Source: Sphingobium baderi (GTDB lineage Bacteria; Pseudomonadota; Alphaproteobacteria; Sphingomonadales; Sphingomonadaceae). Taken from it: a stretch of 64,000 nt of DNA. Below the pieces are notes generated by a model that was not told the DNA's origin, ran no database searches, and worked only from the letters and a program-made list of their open reading frames with translations. Location of the stretch: positions 62,001-126,000 of the forward strand of contig NZ_CP013264.1 of NCBI RefSeq assembly GCF_001456115.1. The letters run 5' to 3'. The position numbers were made by a program, and so were the translations under genes. Positions 27,407-36,476 of this stretch are shown piece after piece. Each line of letters starts with the position of its first letter. Position 1 is the stretch's first letter.

Positions 27407-28518
27407 TTCGAGGGTGCGGCCGTCGCTCGCGCCGAACCGAAGAGATGCCGACGGTGTCCGGTGTCGACCGTGACCAGCGCGCTTAGCCCAGCGTGAAGCG
27501 GAAGATCCGCCGGCGCGTTCGCCAGTTCCAGTTCGACCGGTAAGCGCTGCACGACCTTCACCCAGTTGCCGGTCGCATTTTCAGGCGGAAGCAAGGAGAA
27601 GGCATTGCCGGTGCCAGGGCTGAAACTGCTGATCCGCGCCTTAAGCTCATAGTCGGGATAAGCGTCGAGCTTCACCGTCGCCCCTTGGCCCAGCCGCATG
27701 TAACGCAACTGGCTTTCCTTGAAATTGGCTTCGATCCACAGATGTCTGCCAACCAGCGTGAAGACCGGGCGGCCGGCGGCTACATAATCGCCGACCTGAA
27801 GCTGGCTCACCTTGGTGACGATGCCGTCCTGCGGCGCCTTGACCGTGGTATAGTTCAGATTGAGCTGTGCATCGTTGACGTTCGCGGCGGCATAACGCAC
27901 GCTTGGCTGATCGGTGACGGGCGCGTCGACCTGGCCAGAGAGCGCAGCCTTGATCCCCGCCGCGTCCTGACGCGCCCCGGCGATCGCCTGACGTGCGGTC
28001 TTTACGGCCAGGGCCGCCTGTTCATACTGATCCTGGGAGCTGATGCCCTGCCCCAGCAGATCCTTCTGCCGCGCGGCCTCGCGCGTTGCATAATCGAGCT
28101 GGGCCTGTGCCGCTTCTATCTTCGCATCGGCCGAGGCATAGTCGGCCCGCCGCGCCGCAACCTGGCTGCGGGCATCGGCCAACTGGGCATGGGCGGCGTG
28201 CAACGCCGCCTGATAATGGTCGGGATCGATCCGGAACAGAACCTGTCCGGCCTTCACCACCTCATTCTCATGGACCATGACAGCGATGACATGGCCGCTC
28301 ACATTGGGCGTGATCGCGACCAGCCCGGCCTGGACATAGGCATTGTCCGTTTCCTCATAACGCCCACCGGAAAGATAGGCGATCAACCCGCCGACGATCA
28401 GCACTACCGGCGCGGCGATCAGCAGTGGCCGACGGAGTCGTGCTTTGAGCGAGGGACGCTCGGGTTGCGGCGTATCAAAGGCTCCGTCTGCTTGAGAATC
28501 CGGCGACATATCGAGCAC
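27403..28518 (-). CDS. HlyD/EmrA family periplasmic adaptor
   Basis: An adaptor with one N-terminal membrane anchor (PLLIAAPVVLIVGGLIAYLS), a lipoyl-like domain (NVSGHVIAVMVHENEVVKAG), an alpha-helical hairpin (about residues 100-210) and a beta-barrel domain. It links the EmrB-like pump to the outer-membrane factor. The start is uncertain. GTG 28518 has AGGA 7 bases upstream and is my choice (371 aa); ATG 28509 and ATG 28548 are in frame. It is transcribed divergently from the LysR gene. Confidence 0.9.
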   Translation of the reverse strand: MLDMSPDSQADGAFDTPQPERPSLKARLRRPLLIAAPVVLIVGGLIAYLSGGRYEETDNAYVQAGLVAITPNVSGHVIAVMVHENEVVKAGQVLFRIDPDHYQAALHAAHAQLADARSQVAARRADYASADAKIEAAQAQLDYATREAARQKDLLGQGISSQDQYEQAALAVKTARQAIAGARQDAAGIKAALSGQVDAPVTDQPSVRYAAANVNDAQLNLNYTTVKAPQDGIVTKVSQLQVGDYVAAGRPVFTLVGRHLWIEANFKESQLRYMRLGQGATVKLDAYPDYELKARISSFSPGTGNAFSLLPPENATGNWVKVVQRLPVELELANAPADLPLHAGLSALVTVDTGHRRHLFGSARATAAPSK

Positions 28519-28621
28519 GATGAGTTCCTGTAAATTGGATAAAAGCATGGCCTGAACGGCATCCGCCCGTGCCTATAGAGCAGCAACATTCCCTGCCTAG
28601 TGATTATTGGCCAGCTTTATT

Positions 28622-28636
28622 ATGAATCATATTCAT
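28622..28636. promoter_or_regulatory. Palindromic operator candidate overlapping the LysR start codon
   Basis: The sequence ATGAAT-CAT-ATTCAT is a perfect palindrome with 6-base arms and a 3-base centre (arms 28622-28627 and 28631-28636). The LysR ATG starts at 28635, inside the right arm, in the 116-base gap between the divergent efflux and LysR genes. This placement fits autoregulation or shared control. Confidence 0.5.
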
Positions 28637-29585
28637 GCAAACTATCGACCTCAATCTTCTTCGCGTGTTCGAAACCCTCTATGATACGCAAAGCGTCACT
28701 CGCGCAGCGGAACGGCTGGGCCTTACCCAATCCGCGATCAGCCACGCGTTGGCCCGCCTGCGCCAGGCTATCGGCGATCCCCTGTTCGTGCGGCGTGCCG
28801 GTGGGTTGCAGCCGACCGCGCGCGCTATCGAAATCGCGCCTGGCATTCGGGACGGGCTGAACCAGTTGCACGGCGCTCTGGAGACCGCACCGTTCGATCC
28901 TGCTACCGCCAGCCGCCGATTCCGCATCGGCGCCGGCGTCTATTTCTGCACCCTGCTCATCCCGGATCTGATCGCGCGCGTTCGCACCCTGGCGCCTCAA
29001 GTCTCGCTCTCCATCCACGCGCTGGGTTCCGATCTCCTTGCCTCGCTCGACAATGGTGCGACGGACATCGCGCTTGGCGTGTTCGGCAGCGCGCCGAAGC
29101 GACTGTTGCGCCAGCACCTCTTTCGTGAGGAGATGGTCTGGATCGCAAAGCCCGACCATGCCGTCGTGCGCGACCCCGCGCTGCTCGCAGCCGTACCGGC
29201 TTCCGGCCTGCTGCAAGTCGCGACCGGCCGCCCCTTTCCGGGACATGGCGCTTTCAGTTGGGAGAACGGGCTGGAGCGTCTTGTCGTCGCCACATCGGTC
29301 GGCGACCTACCCAGAGGTTCCGAAGTGACCAGGGAAGCGAGCAATGTCCATGACGCGCTCACAGCCATCGCCATCGTCTCCGTCACGGACCTTGTCGCGC
29401 TGGTGCCGCGCCAGCTTGCCCGCAAAAGCGCGCAGGCGGGCCAGATCGCTATCGTTCAGGCCGGGGAACCGAACAGTCATATGGACATGACCATGCTCTG
29501 GCACACCCGGATGGCGGGCGACGCTGGCCTCCGCTGGCTCCAGGGATTGATTCTTTCCTGTCTTGATCCGGCCAGGCAGGACTGA
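28635..29585 (+). CDS. LysR family transcriptional regulator of the efflux operon
   Basis: 316 aa. It has an N-terminal winged HTH (DLNLLRVFETLYDTQSVTRA, ERLGLTQSAISHALARLR, PLFVRRAGGLQPT) and a periplasmic-binding-like effector domain from about residue 90. The DNA-binding opening resembles the NodD/LinR-like LysR branch. It is divergent from the efflux operon and probably controls it in response to the exported compound (inferred from arrangement). The palindrome at 28622-28636 overlaps its start. Confidence 0.92.
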   Translation: MQTIDLNLLRVFETLYDTQSVTRAAERLGLTQSAISHALARLRQAIGDPLFVRRAGGLQPTARAIEIAPGIRDGLNQLHGALETAPFDPATASRRFRIGAGVYFCTLLIPDLIARVRTLAPQVSLSIHALGSDLLASLDNGATDIALGVFGSAPKRLLRQHLFREEMVWIAKPDHAVVRDPALLAAVPASGLLQVATGRPFPGHGAFSWENGLERLVVATSVGDLPRGSEVTREASNVHDALTAIAIVSVTDLVALVPRQLARKSAQAGQIAIVQAGEPNSHMDMTMLWHTRMAGDAGLRWLQGLILSCLDPARQD

Positions 29586-29599
29586 TCACGGCGGAGAGG

Positions 29600-29872
29600 T
29601 CAGTCCATCTTCTGCCGGCCTGCACTGAACCAGACAGCCACAACCCACCCACAGAGCGCGCAGGCCCCGAGCCAGACCAGAAAAGCGGCGGCATCTCCGC
29701 TGAGCGCCAGAAGAAGGCCAGGAATACCGGCCGCAACGCTCAGTGCCTGACGCGACCTCCGGCGCCATTCACGCCTCGGCACGCGCCCGACGCGGATTCG
29801 CTTAGGATCGCCCAGACACAAGATAAGGATGCAGATCGCGGAGAATGCACTCGCCAGAAAGGCCCAGATCAT
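29600..29872 (-). CDS. DUF3325-like small membrane protein
   Basis: 90 aa with three hydrophobic segments, beginning MIWAFLASAFSAICILILCL and ending in a short charged tail. An Arg-rich loop (GRVPRREWRRRSRQA) lies between helices 1 and 2. Size, topology and position after a PepSY protein fit the DUF3325 family, which is common in iron-uptake clusters. Its ATG overlaps the stop of the PepSY gene (TAATG), so translation is coupled. No biochemical role is established. Confidence 0.75.
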   Translation of the reverse strand: MIWAFLASAFSAICILILCLGDPKRIRVGRVPRREWRRRSRQALSVAAGIPGLLLALSGDAAAFLVWLGACALCGWVVAVWFSAGRQKMD

Positions 29873-31464
29873 TATGCAACGGCCATTGTGGAAGAGGCAG
29901 ACGACGCCGCTCCGCCGCGACGCCCGCGTTGCCTGGTGGCCTGCCAGACAGTCCACATGCCCGCGAGAAAAAAGGCAAGATCAAGGGCCGGAATGATGAC
30001 CTGTCCGACGGCGATCGTTTCCGGCCAGCCCGGCCCCCCGGCAACAAGGCGCAGGGGCGGAAGCGCCATCATGATGAGGCCGGTCACAAACTGGAGGGCG
30101 CGCACGAGCGTTGCTGATCCGAATAGTAAGCCGCCGGCGATCACGGTACCCGATGCGATCAGGAAAGACGCAGGCGTCCAGAACGTCGCCGATCCCAGCG
30201 GCATGGTGATGAGGAACCCGGCAGCGGACGCCACCAGCGCCAGCGGCAAACCAAAGCCCACGACCGTCACCGTCCGGTCCAGCCATTCAAGCGAGCGCAT
30301 GGTTTCACGCCGGCGCACAAGCCATAGGCGCAGGCCCGTGATCGTGACGTAGCACATCGCAAAGCCCAACCCGAACCAGACCGCCTTGGAAAGGACACCC
30401 GCGAAATTCCCGAAGTGAAGGGGCGCCATGGTGGCAGCCAGGGTTCCGCCCGCCGACGGTCGGGTGCCGATGGAGGGCTTGGTCCGCAGGAATTGCGCCT
30501 TGGCGCCATCGTAGAGCAGTGTCACCGGCTCGATATCGCCAGCCTTGGGCGAGTGGAAGCTGGTCACCTTTGCATCGGCGCGCCCGAAATTCTCTATCGA
30601 AACGAAGGTCGGTATTTCTCCGGTGCGGCGTATGGCGTCCGCCGTGATCCGGTCGAGATTGCCCATGACGACGGGCCTGGGATCGGGCGGCCCCGGATTG
30701 CCGAAAACCGCGTCGCTGAGCGCCTGAACATTGCCGCCAAAGGCCGCCATGGCGACGACCGGCACGCCGATCGTGCCGAAAAAGGAAAAGAAGCTGCCCG
30801 TGAATGCGAGGATGAAAGCAAAGGGCAGGCTCCACGATCCGGCCACGCTGTGCCGATCGCGATCGACCAGAACGGGATTGGCCCGGCGGCGCAGGGTAAA
30901 AATGTCCTTGAGCAGATGCCGGTGGATCAGCAATCCGGAAATGGCCGCGACCAGCATGGCAAGACCCAATATCCCGGTCAGCAGCAGGCCCCAGGGATCG
31001 GGAACATGCAAGCGAACATGCGTGTCAACAAGGAAGCTGCTGAGCGCGTCATCGTTGCGCGGGCCGAATACTTCCTCCCCGGTTCCGTGCAGCGTTGCGG
31101 CGACATTTCCTTTGCTATCGAGCTGATAATATATGCCTCGGCTGACGAACGTTCCGTCCGGGTCGGTCTCATGCCGGTGAAAGAAGGCCCCCAGATTATG
31201 GTCGCCGATCTCGAACAGATCGACCCCTTCATGATATTTTTCCGGCGTCCGGGCGCTCAAACTCCGGATCGCGCCGTCAATCGGCCGTTCAAACGCGGAC
31301 CGGCTTTCCACGTGCCCCGCCGACCAGATGCCGATCTCTTCCGCAAAGACCGCCGCCATGCCCGTGAATACAACCGCATAGAGCAGCAAACCCAGCACGA
31401 TGCCCGACCAGCCGTGGACGGCGACCATCAGCTTGGTCTGGTCCTTTTCCAGGTGAATCATCAA
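29872..31464 (-). CDS. PepSY-associated TM helix protein
   Basis: A 530-aa PepSY_TM-type membrane protein. A first helix (KLMVAVHGWSGIVLGLLLYA) has the HxWxG-type motif. A long periplasmic region (about residues 40-140 and 240-330) is followed by groups of helices with LLIHRHLLKDIFTLRR. Such proteins are often iron-regulated and linked to siderophore reduction or TonB-receptor loci. It overlaps the DUF3649 gene by 4 bases upstream and DUF3325 downstream. A Fur-box-like site lies before the operon. A ferric-siderophore reductase role is inference. Confidence 0.88.
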   Translation of the reverse strand: MMIHLEKDQTKLMVAVHGWSGIVLGLLLYAVVFTGMAAVFAEEIGIWSAGHVESRSAFERPIDGAIRSLSARTPEKYHEGVDLFEIGDHNLGAFFHRHETDPDGTFVSRGIYYQLDSKGNVAATLHGTGEEVFGPRNDDALSSFLVDTHVRLHVPDPWGLLLTGILGLAMLVAAISGLLIHRHLLKDIFTLRRRANPVLVDRDRHSVAGSWSLPFAFILAFTGSFFSFFGTIGVPVVAMAAFGGNVQALSDAVFGNPGPPDPRPVVMGNLDRITADAIRRTGEIPTFVSIENFGRADAKVTSFHSPKAGDIEPVTLLYDGAKAQFLRTKPSIGTRPSAGGTLAATMAPLHFGNFAGVLSKAVWFGLGFAMCYVTITGLRLWLVRRRETMRSLEWLDRTVTVVGFGLPLALVASAAGFLITMPLGSATFWTPASFLIASGTVIAGGLLFGSATLVRALQFVTGLIMMALPPLRLVAGGPGWPETIAVGQVIIPALDLAFFLAGMWTVWQATRQRGRRGGAASSASSTMAVA

Positions 31465-31775
31465 TGGCTCTCCTGCACGACGGGGACCGGGCCGAGTAAC
31501 TTGAATGCTACCAGTCCGCCATGCAGGACCAGCAGGGCGATTGCGGCAATGCCCACACGCGCCAGCTTGCGGTCAAGGCAGGCATGGAAGAAGAGCGCGG
31601 CCCAGATCAAGGGCGCCAGGACCAGGGGCAAGACCAGATTGTCGACACCCGCAGCCCCGCCGGGAAGCCAGAGGGGCATTCCGGCCATGACGACAAGCGT
31701 CACGATGACTGCACCTGGTCCCGCAAACAGGATACGAATCCACTTACGCCAAGCCAGCGACACGGCTTTCTCCAT
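31461..31775 (-). CDS. DUF3649-like small membrane protein
   Basis: 104 aa with three predicted helices (ILFAGPGAVIVTLVVMAGMP, LVLPLVLAPLIWAALFFHAC, VGIAAIALLVLHGGLVAFKL). It resembles DUF3649, which is found with PepSY and DUF3325 proteins in iron-acquisition operons. It is the first gene of the three-gene leftward operon and overlaps the PepSY ATG by 4 bases. The function is unknown. Confidence 0.78.
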   Translation of the reverse strand: MEKAVSLAWRKWIRILFAGPGAVIVTLVVMAGMPLWLPGGAAGVDNLVLPLVLAPLIWAALFFHACLDRKLARVGIAAIALLVLHGGLVAFKLLGPVPVVQESH

Positions 31776-31834
31776 ACTTTCGTTCCGGGCCGTTGCGACC
31801 GTTAGCGACCCTGCTGAATAGAGGCAAGAGAAAT

Positions 31835-31853
31835 GCTATTGATAATCTTTCGC
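31835..31853. promoter_or_regulatory. Fur-box-like site upstream of the PepSY operon
   Basis: The 19-mer GCTATTGATAATCTTTCGC matches 14 of 19 positions of the classical Fur consensus, with the central GATAATC intact. It sits 60 bases before the DUF3649 start. Iron repression of the operon is a reasonable inference. Alphaproteobacterial Fur/Irr sites differ, so the match is only suggestive. Confidence 0.5.
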
Positions 31854-32000
31854 ATATTAGAATCCGCCTGCCGATACTCCACCCCTGCCGGAACCGTCTG
31901 TCAGCGATCCGCAATCAGAAGCTGCTCCAACGATGGATGGGTAGGTTTCCGGCACTTTCATGAAAATTTTGCATGACTTATGCCCAATTGAAGTGTTGGT

Positions 32001-32018
32001 TATCATGTTCCCATGATA
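32001..32018. promoter_or_regulatory. Palindromic operator candidate before paoABC
   Basis: A perfect inverted repeat TATCATG-TTCC-CATGATA (7-base arms, 4-base centre) lies 69 bases before the paoA start. Nearby, TTTCATGAAA around 31948 is a second small palindrome. The rest of the 311-base gap between 31776 and 32086 shows only the Fur-like site and no gene. A dedicated regulator is not adjacent. Confidence 0.45.
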
Positions 32019-32086
32019 TTACATCGCTTCTCCGTAGGTGACGAAGCGCATAGCGCCGTCCCGCCGACAGGGAAGGGCTATGAGGC

Positions 32087-32722
32087 ATGGAAGGCACCAG
32101 CGAGGTTGAACTTTCACGACGAACGCTATTGGCCGCCAGCGGCGCTTCGGTCGCGGCAAGCGCCTTGCCGGAAACATCCGCGCACGCCGCACTGCCTCGG
32201 AGCAAGCCAATGACCTCGCAGCTTTCGTTCACGGTCAATGGAAAGCGTGAAACGCTGGAAATCGACACGCGCACCACCTTGCTCGATGCTTTGCGCGAAC
32301 ATTTGAAGTTCACCGGCACCAAAAAAGGCTGCGATCATGGCCAGTGCGGCGCCTGCACCGTGCTCGTCAACGGCAAACGGATCAACAGCTGCCTCTCTCT
32401 CGCCGTCATGCATGAAGGGCATGAAGTCACGACCATCGAGGGGCTGGGCACGCCCGACAAGCTCCATCCGATGCAGGCGGCCTTCATCAAGCATGACGGC
32501 TATCAATGCGGTTATTGCACGCCAGGACAGATCTGCTCGGCCGTTGCCGTGTTAGAGGAGATCAAGGCGGGCGTCCCCAGCCATGTCAGCGCCAGCCTGA
32601 CGGACGCACCCGGCTTCACCAACGAAGAGATGCGCGAAAGGATGAGCGGCAATATCTGCCGCTGCGGCGCCTATTCCAATATCCTCGAAGCGATGACCGA
32701 AGTTGCAGGAGGGAAGGCATGA
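32087..32722 (+). CDS. paoA: Aldehyde oxidase 2Fe-2S subunit with Tat signal (PaoA-like)
   Basis: 211 aa. A twin-arginine signal ([20 protein letters not shown]) directs the folded complex to the periplasm. The plant-ferredoxin-type 2Fe-2S domain follows ([12 protein letters not shown], Cys about residues 82-105). The helical second cluster domain has [11 protein letters not shown] and NICRCGAY. It transfers electrons in the periplasmic molybdenum aldehyde oxidoreductase with PaoB and PaoC. It overlaps paoB by 4 bases. Confidence 0.93.
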   Translation: MEGTSEVELSRRTLLAASGASVAASALPETSAHAALPRSKPMTSQLSFTVNGKRETLEIDTRTTLLDALREHLKFTGTKKGCDHGQCGACTVLVNGKRINSCLSLAVMHEGHEVTTIEGLGTPDKLHPMQAAFIKHDGYQCGYCTPGQICSAVAVLEEIKAGVPSHVSASLTDAPGFTNEEMRERMSGNICRCGAYSNILEAMTEVAGGKA

Positions 32723-33669
32723 AGCCCTTCACCTACGAACGCGCGACCGCGCCGCGCGATGCCGCCGCCAAGGCCGCATATACGCCAAACGCGAAATTCA
32801 TCGCGGGCGGCACCAACCTGCTCGACCTCATGAAGCTGGAGATCGAGGCTCCTGCCCATCTGATCGACGTCAATGGCCTGGGCTTCGACAGGATCGAGGA
32901 AACGAAGGATGGCGGCCTGCGTATCGGTGCGCTGGTGACCAACAGCGACATGGCAAGCGATCCGCGCATCCGCCGCGACTATGGTCTTCTGACCCGCGCG
33001 ACGGTAGCAGGCGCTTCGGGCCAGTTGCGTAACAAGGCGACGACGGCAGGCAACCTGCTCCAGCGCACGCGATGCCCCTATTTCTACGATACCAACCTGC
33101 CCTGCAACAAACGCAAGCCAGGCGCCGGATGCGCCGCCATCGGCGGATTCAGCCGCCAGCTTGGCGTCATCGGCACCAGCGATGCCTGCATCGCCACCCA
33201 TCCCAGCGACATGGCGATCGCCATGCGTGCGCTCGACGCCACGGTGGAAACGATCCGGGCGGACGGTTCGACCCGCGATATTCCCATCGCCGATTTCCAC
33301 CGCTTGCCCGGCGACACGCCCCATGTGGAAAATGCGCTGGAGAAGGGCGAATTGATCACTGCCGTCACGCTGCCCAAGCCGATCGGCGGGACGCATATCT
33401 ATTATAAGGCGCGCGACCGGGCCTCCTATGCCTTTGCGCTGATTTCAGTCGGTGCGGTCATCCACAAGGATGGGACCGGCCGCGTCGCGCTGGGCGGCGT
33501 CGCGCCGAAGCCATGGCGCGTGGAGGCGGCCGAAGCCCAGATGCCCAACGGTGCAAAGGCCGTGACGGCACAGCTTCTGGCAGGCGCAAGACCGACCGAA
33601 CATAACGCCTTCAAGCTCACTCTGGTCGAACGGACGCTGGCGGCCGCGATCGCGCAGGCAAGGGAATAG
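32719..33669 (+). CDS. paoB: Aldehyde oxidase FAD-binding subunit (PaoB-like)
   Basis: A 316-aa CO-dehydrogenase-flavoprotein-type subunit. The FAD-binding motif is [13 protein letters not shown] (about residue 30) and the second is [15 protein letters not shown] Cys-rich insert ([21 protein letters not shown]) fits the extra 4Fe-4S cluster known in E. coli PaoB. The C-terminal domain follows. It has no signal peptide and would travel with PaoA. It starts at ATG 32719 inside the PaoA stop and ends 3 bases before PaoC. Confidence 0.93.
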   Translation: MKPFTYERATAPRDAAAKAAYTPNAKFIAGGTNLLDLMKLEIEAPAHLIDVNGLGFDRIEETKDGGLRIGALVTNSDMASDPRIRRDYGLLTRATVAGASGQLRNKATTAGNLLQRTRCPYFYDTNLPCNKRKPGAGCAAIGGFSRQLGVIGTSDACIATHPSDMAIAMRALDATVETIRADGSTRDIPIADFHRLPGDTPHVENALEKGELITAVTLPKPIGGTHIYYKARDRASYAFALISVGAVIHKDGTGRVALGGVAPKPWRVEAAEAQMPNGAKAVTAQLLAGARPTEHNAFKLTLVERTLAAAIAQARE

Positions 33670-33672
33670 ACG

Positions 33673-35871
33673 ATGAAATTCGACACGCCCGCCATCGCCA
33701 ATCCCATCGACAAGCTCAAGGTCATCGGCCAGCCGACCGATCGCATCGACGGGAAGTTCAAGACGACCGGCACAGCACCCTATGCCTATGAACGGCACGA
33801 TGTGGCCCCCGGCCAGGCCTATGGCTTCATCGTCGGATCAGCCATCGCCAAGGGCCGCGTCGACACCATCGACCTCAAGGATGCGCGCGCCGCGCCTGGC
33901 GTGGTCGACATCCTCACGACGCTTGACATGCCACCGCTGCCGCTGGGCCCGATGAACTTCGCCAACCTCTTTGGCGGGCCCGACATCCAGCATTATCACC
34001 AGGCGATCGCGATCGTCGTTGCGGAGAGCTTCGAGCAGGCGCGCGCAGCGGCGGCATTGGTCAAGGTCGACTATGTGCGTAGCGACGGCCGGTTCGATCT
34101 GGCGGCGGAGGCTTCCAATGCGAAACCTGCGGACGAGCGCAGCGGCATCAAACGAGTCGGCGACTTCGAAAGCGCCTTTGCCGCCGCGCCGGTGAAGATC
34201 GACGCCCATTATACCACGCCGGACGAAACCCATGCGATGATGGAACCCCATGCCAGCATCGCGTCGTGGGCAGGCGACAAGCTGACTTTATGGACATCCA
34301 ACCAGATGATCGCGTGGAGCAAGGGAGCGATCGCGAAGATGCTCAATCTCGCTCCAGAGAATGTCCGCCTCGATTCTCCCTATATCGGCGGCGGTTTCGG
34401 CGGAAAGCTGTTTATCCGTTCAGACGCGGTTCTGGCGGCACTGGCCGCAAAAGCGGTAGCCCGCCCAGTCAAAGTAGCGCTGAGCCGGCCCCTCATGGCC
34501 AACAACACCACGCATCGGCCTGCAACGCGGCAACGCATCCGCATCGGCTGCTCGCCCGAAGGGAAGATCACGGCGATCGCGCATGAAAGCCTGTCGGGCA
34601 ATCTGCCGGGCGGATCGCCCGAACCAGCCACACAACAGACCGAACTGCTTTATGCGGGCGAGAATCGGCTGACTGCATTGAACCTTGCCACGCTTGACCT
34701 GCCGGAAGGCCATGCGATGCGCGCTCCGGGCGAAGCGCCGGGCCTGATGGCGCTGGAAATCGCCATCGACGAAATGGCGGAAAAGCTGGGCATGGACCCG
34801 GTGCAATTTCGCATCCTCAACGACACGCAGGTCGATCCGGCCAATCCCCAGCGTCGCTTTTCACAGCGCCAACTGGTTGAATGCTTAGGCACCGGCGCGG
34901 AGAAATTCGGCTGGGATCGCCGCAACGCCAAGCCAGCCGCGGTGCGGGACGGGCGCTGGCTGGTCGGCATGGGCGTGGCGGCGGGATTCCGTAACAATCT
35001 GCTCACCCGGTCTGCCGCCCGGGTCCGGTTGGACGCACAGGGCATCGTGACGGTGGAAACCGACATGACCGACATCGGCACCGGCAGCTATACGATCATT
35101 GCCCAGACGGCAGCGGAAATGATGGGCATCACCCTCGATCAGGTCGTCGTGAAACTGGGCGATTCCGATTTTCCGGCCTCGGCCGGATCAGGTGGCCAGT
35201 GGGGCGCGAACAACGCCACTGCGGGCGTCTATGCCGCTTGCGTCAAGTTGCGCGAAGCCGTGGCGCAACAGCTTGGCTTCAACGCCACCGACGCGCAGTT
35301 CAGCAATGGACAGGTCCGTTCGGGCAATCGCACCGCACAACTGGCCGATGCAGCCCGCAACGGCGAACTGGTGGCCGAGGACTTCATCGAATATGGCAAT
35401 CTCGACAAACAATATCAGCAGTCGACCTTTGCCGGCCATTTCGTGGAGGTGGCAGTCGACGGCTTCACCGGAGAAACCCGTATCCGCAGGATGTTGGCGG
35501 TCTGCGCGGCTGGACGCATCCTCAATCCCAAGGCAGCGCGCAGCCAGGTGATCGGCGCAATGACCATGGGTGTCGGCGCCGCGTTGATGGAGGAACTGGC
35601 GGTCGACAAACGCTTCGGGTTCTTCGTCAACCACGACCTTGCGAGCTATGAAGTGCCGGTCCACGCCGACATTCCGCATCAGGAGGTGATCTTCCTGGAC
35701 GAGGTCGATCCCATATCCTCGCCAATGAAGGCGAAGGGCGTGGGCGAACTGGGCTTGTGCGGTGTCGGCGCTGCTGTCGCCAATGCGATCTACAATGCCA
35801 CAGGCGTGCGGGTGCGCGACTATCCGATCACGCTGGACAAGCATCTCGACCGGCTGCCGCAGCCCGTGTGA
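33673..35871 (+). CDS. paoC: Aldehyde oxidase molybdopterin-binding subunit (PaoC-like)
   Basis: A 732-aa xanthine-oxidase-family large subunit. The molybdenum-cofactor motif IGGGFGGKLFIR (about residue 240) is present. The catalytic Glu lies in the late motif KGVGELGLCGVGAA (about residue 690). The cofactor is expected to be the MCD form in bacterial PaoC. It oxidises aldehydes to acids in the periplasm. No XdhC/PaoD-type maturation gene is adjacent, so cofactor insertion must rely on one elsewhere. Confidence 0.93.
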   Translation: MKFDTPAIANPIDKLKVIGQPTDRIDGKFKTTGTAPYAYERHDVAPGQAYGFIVGSAIAKGRVDTIDLKDARAAPGVVDILTTLDMPPLPLGPMNFANLFGGPDIQHYHQAIAIVVAESFEQARAAAALVKVDYVRSDGRFDLAAEASNAKPADERSGIKRVGDFESAFAAAPVKIDAHYTTPDETHAMMEPHASIASWAGDKLTLWTSNQMIAWSKGAIAKMLNLAPENVRLDSPYIGGGFGGKLFIRSDAVLAALAAKAVARPVKVALSRPLMANNTTHRPATRQRIRIGCSPEGKITAIAHESLSGNLPGGSPEPATQQTELLYAGENRLTALNLATLDLPEGHAMRAPGEAPGLMALEIAIDEMAEKLGMDPVQFRILNDTQVDPANPQRRFSQRQLVECLGTGAEKFGWDRRNAKPAAVRDGRWLVGMGVAAGFRNNLLTRSAARVRLDAQGIVTVETDMTDIGTGSYTIIAQTAAEMMGITLDQVVVKLGDSDFPASAGSGGQWGANNATAGVYAACVKLREAVAQQLGFNATDAQFSNGQVRSGNRTAQLADAARNGELVAEDFIEYGNLDKQYQQSTFAGHFVEVAVDGFTGETRIRRMLAVCAAGRILNPKAARSQVIGAMTMGVGAALMEELAVDKRFGFFVNHDLASYEVPVHADIPHQEVIFLDEVDPISSPMKAKGVGELGLCGVGAAVANAIYNATGVRVRDYPITLDKHLDRLPQPV

Positions 35872-35954
35872 GCATTGCCCGCTACAAAAATGCATCACCG
35901 CTTTCCCTTGTTGCATGTCCAAATATGGACTATGCCTTGATCTGGAGGCGCAAG

Positions 35955-36476
35955 ATGATCGAACAGCCCAATGATGCAGCGATAAATGCCGGCCCTGCCG
36001 TGCTCGATCTTTCCCGTTTCGAGCCGGTCAACCGTCGTCGCCTGAGCGCGCCAGCCTTGCGTACCTTCCTGGTTATCGCCGATCTGTGGGGCCTGACGGA
36101 GCAGCAGCGCCGCTTGATCCTCGGCTATCCATCCCGCTCCACCTTCCACAACTGGTGCAAGCAGGCGCGTGAGCATGGCTCGATCACCCTAGATGTCGAC
36201 GTGCTGACACGCATCTCCGCTATACTGGGCATCCATCAGGCTTTGCGCGTACTCTTCACCGAAGAACGTGAAGGCGTCGCCTGGTTGCGCCAACCACATA
36301 ATGCACGCCCGTTCGGCGGGAATCCGCCGCTCGACATAGCCACCAACGGGACGCAGGACGGCCTGATGACCATCCGTCGTTTCCTCGATGCGGCGCGGGG
36401 AGGTCTCTACATGCCTCCAACAGCCACAGAAGCGGATTTCGTGCCCTATGAGGATAGCGAGATCATATTCCAGTGA
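35955..36476 (+). CDS. Xre/MbcA/ParS-type antitoxin
   Basis: A 173-aa antitoxin of the RES-Xre type. An N-terminal helical DNA-binding region (about residues 30-95, LTEQQRRLILGYPSRSTFHNW) precedes the C-terminal MbcA/ParS toxin-binding domain with ISAILGIHQALRVLF and WLRQPHNARPFGGNPPLDI. It should bind and neutralise the downstream RES toxin and repress the pair. ATG 35955 has GGAGG upstream; 35924 is in frame. It overlaps the toxin by 4 bases. Confidence 0.88.
   Translation: MIEQPNDAAINAGPAVLDLSRFEPVNRRRLSAPALRTFLVIADLWGLTEQQRRLILGYPSRSTFHNWCKQAREHGSITLDVDVLTRISAILGIHQALRVLFTEEREGVAWLRQPHNARPFGGNPPLDIATNGTQDGLMTIRRFLDAARGGLYMPPTATEADFVPYEDSEIIFQ

Noticed and set aside
35924..35954. Upstream ATG for the Xre-type antitoxin
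   Set aside because: The later ATG at 35955 has a GGAGG site at proper spacing; the earlier one does not.
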